A stretch of DNA of 18,527 bases. It comes from Marinilabiliaceae bacterium. GTDB lineage: Bacteria > Bacteroidota > Bacteroidia > Bacteroidales > Marinilabiliaceae. Under the pieces are notes generated by a model that was not told the DNA's origin, ran no database searches, and was given only the letters and a program-made list of their open reading frames with translations. Positions 16,348 to 18,527 of the stretch are shown here, one piece after another; the stretch's first letter is position 1; the number at the start of each line of letters is the position of its first letter. The translations under genes and the position numbers were made by a program. The DNA lies in the NCBI GenBank assembly GCA_027010905.1, contig JALVBA010000317.1, positions 1 to 18,527 on the forward strand, given 5' to 3'.

Positions 16348-17010
16348 ATGATAAAAACAGAAAAAATAACAAAGATATTTCGCTCAGGCAAGAGGAATGT
16401 TATTGCATTGAATGAAGTTGACCTGACAATTGAAAAGGGAGAGTTTGTGCTGATTAAGGGGCATAGTGGTTGTGGTAAGTCAACGCTGCTTTTTACCTTG
16501 GGAGGTATGCTGAATCCATCATCAGGAACAGTTATCATAGATAACGTATCAGTTTATAACAAAAGTGAGAAGGAGCGGGCAGCGTTTAGGGCTAATCATA
16601 TCGGATTTGTATTTCAGTCATACCATCTATTACCTTACCTCACGGTACTTGAAAATATACTTATTTCGCAACGTTTAAATAAAAATAGAGTAACAAAGGA
16701 GATGGCTGTTGAGATAGCCGAATCACTAAATATTGCTCATCGCCTTAATCATAAACCATCGGAGTTGTCGGTAGGGGAGAAACAACGTGCAGCACTTGCC
16801 AGAGTTTTTATCACGAATCCGAATGTTATCTTTGCAGACGAGCCAACAGGAAACCTCGACCCTGAAAATGCAAAAGAGGTAATCGACCACCTGAAGAGGT
16901 ACAACGTTAACGGAGGCACTGTGATATTGGTAACCCATGACAATGAAGCTGACGAGGTGGCTGATAGAATAATTAACATGAGTAACGGAAAAATAAATAA
17001 TAGCCAATAA
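16348..17010 (+). CDS. LolD/MacB-type ABC transporter ATP-binding protein
   Basis: A 220-residue cytoplasmic ATPase, full length for the LolD/FtsE/MacB class. Walker A is GHSGCGKS (38-45), the Q-loop Gln is at 90 (VFQSYHLLPYLTVLENI), the signature is LSVGE (140-144) followed by KQRAALARV, Walker B is VIFADEPTGNLD with catalytic Glu165, and the H-loop is VTHD (His197). It should power the FtsX-type permease encoded 126 bases upstream. An open frame extends to a TTG at 16312 and an ATG at 16321. The ATG at 16348 is preferred because the family N-terminus (MIKTEKITKIFRSG) starts there and a purine-rich AAAAGAGAG precedes it. No clear terminator follows before the Rrf2 gene. Confidence 0.92.
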   Translation: MIKTEKITKIFRSGKRNVIALNEVDLTIEKGEFVLIKGHSGCGKSTLLFTLGGMLNPSSGTVIIDNVSVYNKSEKERAAFRANHIGFVFQSYHLLPYLTVLENILISQRLNKNRVTKEMAVEIAESLNIAHRLNHKPSELSVGEKQRAALARVFITNPNVIFADEPTGNLDPENAKEVIDHLKRYNVNGGTVILVTHDNEADEVADRIINMSNGKINNSQ

Positions 17011-17097
17011 TATTTAGCTGTGACTACTGTTATGTTTGTTTAATCAAAAAAGCACACCGATTTATTAGATAAATATTTTTTTTAATTTCCTTTTATC

Positions 17098-17105
17098 TAT
17101 ATTTG
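17098..17105 (+). promoter_or_regulatory. possible -7 element of the Rrf2 gene
   Basis: TATATTTG matches TAnnTTTG, ends 27 bases before the ATG at 17133 and predicts a leader of about 22 bases. No TTG is found at the -33 spacing; the region upstream is a T-rich run. Confidence 0.4.
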
Positions 17106-17132
17106 AGTAATTAAATTCTGATTAGCACAATC

Positions 17133-17531
17133 ATGGCTCAATTTGTATCACTTTCTGAAGCATCAGCTATTGGGTTGCACAGTATGGTTTATATTGCAAC
17201 TTCAAATGTAAAACTAAATGTTGGACAAATCTCCGAATTCATTGGCAGTTCGCGACATCATGTGGCTAAAGTTTTGCAGCGTCTGGCAAAGGAGGGATTT
17301 ATCTCTTCTAATCGAGGCCCCTCAGGAGGCTTTGAATTAAAAATGGCTCCTGAAGATATTACTCTACTCGATATCTATGAAGCTATTGAAGGTACTATTG
17401 ATACGCACATCTGCCTTGGTAATAAAGTTGTCTGCCCTTTCAAAAAATGTATCTTTGGCGATATGTCACATAAAATGGCCTTCGAGTTTAGGAACTATAT
17501 GCAATCCCATAATCTGGCTGAGTATATTTAG
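17133..17531 (+). CDS. Rrf2-family transcriptional regulator with three cysteines
   Basis: A 132-residue DNA-binding regulator. The N-terminal winged helix-turn-helix covers about residues 5-70. It includes LNVGQISEFIGSSRHHVAKVLQRL, the Rrf2 recognition region, and the wing motif GFISSNRGPSGGFEL. Three cysteines follow (Cys94, Cys101, Cys106; C-x6-C-x4-C). This resembles, but does not match exactly, the three-Cys set that holds an Fe-S cluster in IscR and NsrR. I infer a redox, iron-sulfur or nitric-oxide sensor. No isc or suf genes are nearby, so it is not clearly IscR. It starts 122 bases after the ABC ATPase gene and may regulate that locus, itself, or a distant target. Confidence 0.9.
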   Translation: MAQFVSLSEASAIGLHSMVYIATSNVKLNVGQISEFIGSSRHHVAKVLQRLAKEGFISSNRGPSGGFELKMAPEDITLLDIYEAIEGTIDTHICLGNKVVCPFKKCIFGDMSHKMAFEFRNYMQSHNLAEYI

Positions 17532-17563
17532 AAAACTACTATTTTCTTCACAATAAATTATTA

Positions 17564-17591
17564 AGCTACCATAAATTTAGTGGCTTTTTTT
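17564..17591 (+). terminator. intrinsic terminator after the Rrf2 gene
   Basis: AGCTAC (17564-17569) pairs with GTGGCT (17580-17585) in six pairs, one of them G-T, around a 10-base loop, followed by a run of T to 17591. It lies 33 bases after the stop codon. Confidence 0.65.
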
Positions 17592-17627
17592 GTTCGGTAT
17601 TGGACAATCAAATTCCACTACCGAACA
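17591..17627. repeat. 9-base inverted repeat downstream of the Rrf2 terminator
   Basis: TGTTCGGTA (17591-17599) and TACCGAACA (17619-17627) are perfect inverted arms with a 19-base spacer that itself can add GGA/TCC pairs. It follows directly after the terminator T-run. It could be a regulator-binding site for the exported-protein gene at 17759, about 130 bases downstream, or simply RNA structure. Confidence 0.5.
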
Positions 17628-17758
17628 TTTCCAATATTGTACTGCCTTCTGTGCATGACCTGTAACGTGTAGTTTATGAGACAAATACGAATTGTGGCAC
17701 AAAGTATGCTTTAATGAAACTGAAAAATTTATTTATTTATTCATTAAAATATAGAGCC

Positions 17759-18244
17759 ATGAAAAAGTTATTATTTGTTACGTTGATTAGTGTTGTTACA
17801 AGTTTTGCCATGATGGCAGAAAATGTTGTTAGAGAAGGTGATACTCATAGTGCCTTAGGAAAATATTCTGTTGTGAAAACTGCTGAAGTTGTAGTAATAA
17901 ACGAAGTTGCTATACCTACCTTTCTTATCTCTTATCAAAACTCCAACCAGATTATAAGAGTTGCTGTTGATACTGATAAAGATGGAAAGAATTTTATTGT
18001 TCTTGGAGATAACCTTAACCTGCAGTACCGGTGTCAATCATCTCATTTTGGAGTTGAAAAGCTGGATAAGAAATATGTAAAACATGGGATTTCTAATTCA
18101 TCTGAGAATCTCAATAGTGGAGAGTACTATCATCAAAAAATCTTAACCAAATCAGAACCTTCCAACAGAGACTGTCTTGGACTTATTGCATGTTATTACC
18201 CTAAGCTTGTTGCTGATTACGAAATAGCATTTACATGCAAATAG
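17759..18244 (+). CDS. small exported protein of unknown function, four cysteines
   Basis: A 161-residue protein I do not recognise. It has a clear signal peptide (MKKLLFVTLISVVTSFAMMA, predicted cleavage after residue 20) and no lipobox, so the mature form of about 141 residues should be periplasmic or secreted. The mature part has four cysteines (92, 139, 145, 160) that could form two disulfides. It also has a beta-rich middle (YSVVKTAEVVVINEVAIPTF) and a DTDKDGKNF segment that looks like a calcium loop by eye only. A longer frame from an ATG at 17714 adds 15 residues; 17759 is preferred because it starts a normal signal peptide. It is a lone gene between the Rrf2 terminator and a long palindrome. 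Confidence 0.7.
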   Translation: MKKLLFVTLISVVTSFAMMAENVVREGDTHSALGKYSVVKTAEVVVINEVAIPTFLISYQNSNQIIRVAVDTDKDGKNFIVLGDNLNLQYRCQSSHFGVEKLDKKYVKHGISNSSENLNSGEYYHQKILTKSEPSNRDCLGLIACYYPKLVADYEIAFTCK

Positions 18245-18279
18245 ATATTACGATATAAGTTCTGAACTTATTATTGTTC

Positions 18280-18320
18280 ATACTAAGCCCGCATATTCAA
18301 TGAATATGCGGGCTTAGTAT
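18280..18320. terminator. near-perfect 41-base palindrome, probable terminator
   Basis: Two 20-base arms (18280-18299 and 18301-18320) are exact reverse complements around one central A, with AAGCCCGCATATTCA in the left arm. It lies 35 bases after the exported-protein stop codon. The tail on the plus strand is only TTTC, so it is an unusual intrinsic terminator. The arms are much longer than needed for that job. Confidence 0.65.
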
Positions 18321-18448
18321 TTCTCGGCTAAAAAGTGTATTTTTTATGATGAAATATATCTCAACTTGGATGGGGAAATGAGTCTTTAATTATTAAGTGG
18401 TAATAATAAAGATCTATTATATCTCTTAATGTTTTTCCTGAAGCTCTA

Positions 18449-18456
18449 TACCTTTG
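18449..18456 (+). promoter_or_regulatory. -7 promoter element for a gene beyond the right edge
   Basis: TACCTTTG followed by TAGC is an exact Bacteroidota -7 match, and TTA (18426-18428) sits at the 20-base spacing where TTG is expected. The 65 bases to the window end contain no start codon in a convincing context, so they look like the leader of a plus-strand gene outside the window. Nothing else was seen in 18321-18527. Confidence 0.55.
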
Positions 18457-18527
18457 TAGCAAAACAACCTGCCACAAAAGTTAGAAAGCACAAAGACGTT
18501 CGGAATCCATAGTCATAATCAATTAAA

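Overview
The window looks like chromosomal DNA from an anaerobic member of the Bacteroidota, probably the order Bacteroidales. Evidence for this: a TonB-dependent receptor with an N-terminal carboxypeptidase-regulatory-like domain; a Big_5-type lipoprotein; a MutS2 and an RNase R of the type seen in this phylum; AT-rich spacers with few clear Shine-Dalgarno sites; and several promoter elements of the Bacteroidota form TAnnTTTG. A gene for the [FeFe]-hydrogenase maturase HydE points to a fermentative, hydrogen-metabolising life style. I cannot name genus or species. No tRNA, rRNA, CRISPR array, transposase or phage gene was seen.

Layout. (1) 125-3102, plus strand: a tight three-gene run with 10-base gaps: Ig-like lipoprotein, MTH1187-type thiamine-binding protein, exported DUF3108 protein. 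(2) 3092-4844, minus strand: metA followed by a HAD-family phosphatase, convergent with block 1 and overlapping it by 11 bases. (3) 4845-5303: a non-coding stretch with the metA -7 element, two GCGGG hairpin repeats and a CATCC-rich low-complexity tract. (4) rnr (RNase R) on the minus strand, divergent from a secreted MORN-2 repeat protein. (5) 8415-8719: a gene-free stretch with what looks like a complete small-RNA gene on the minus strand (both promoter elements, structured body, intrinsic terminator). (6) mutS2 (plus), convergent with hydE (minus), with an inverted pair of GC-rich dispersed repeats between them. (7) 12695-17010, plus strand: TonB-dependent receptor, FtsX/MacB-type permease and ATPase, probably one transport locus, followed by an Rrf2-type regulator with three cysteines. 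(8) A small exported protein of unknown function, a near-perfect 41-base palindrome, and a promoter at the right edge for a gene outside the window.

How the genes fit together. Most of the window is housekeeping: methionine synthesis (MetA with Glu111, so probably acetyl-CoA dependent), RNA decay (RNase R), recombination or ribosome-rescue (MutS2) and hydrogenase maturation (HydE). The accessory part is block 7. It joins an outer-membrane TonB receptor to an FtsX-fold permease with a periplasmic CxC motif, rather than to the usual BtuCD-type importer. With an Rrf2 regulator next door, a role in metal or heme handling is a reasonable but unproven guess.

The most interesting signals are the candidate small RNA at 8451-8609 and a dispersed GC-rich repeat. 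One copy of the repeat is read as the C-terminus of HydE and another as part of the N-terminus of the ABC permease.
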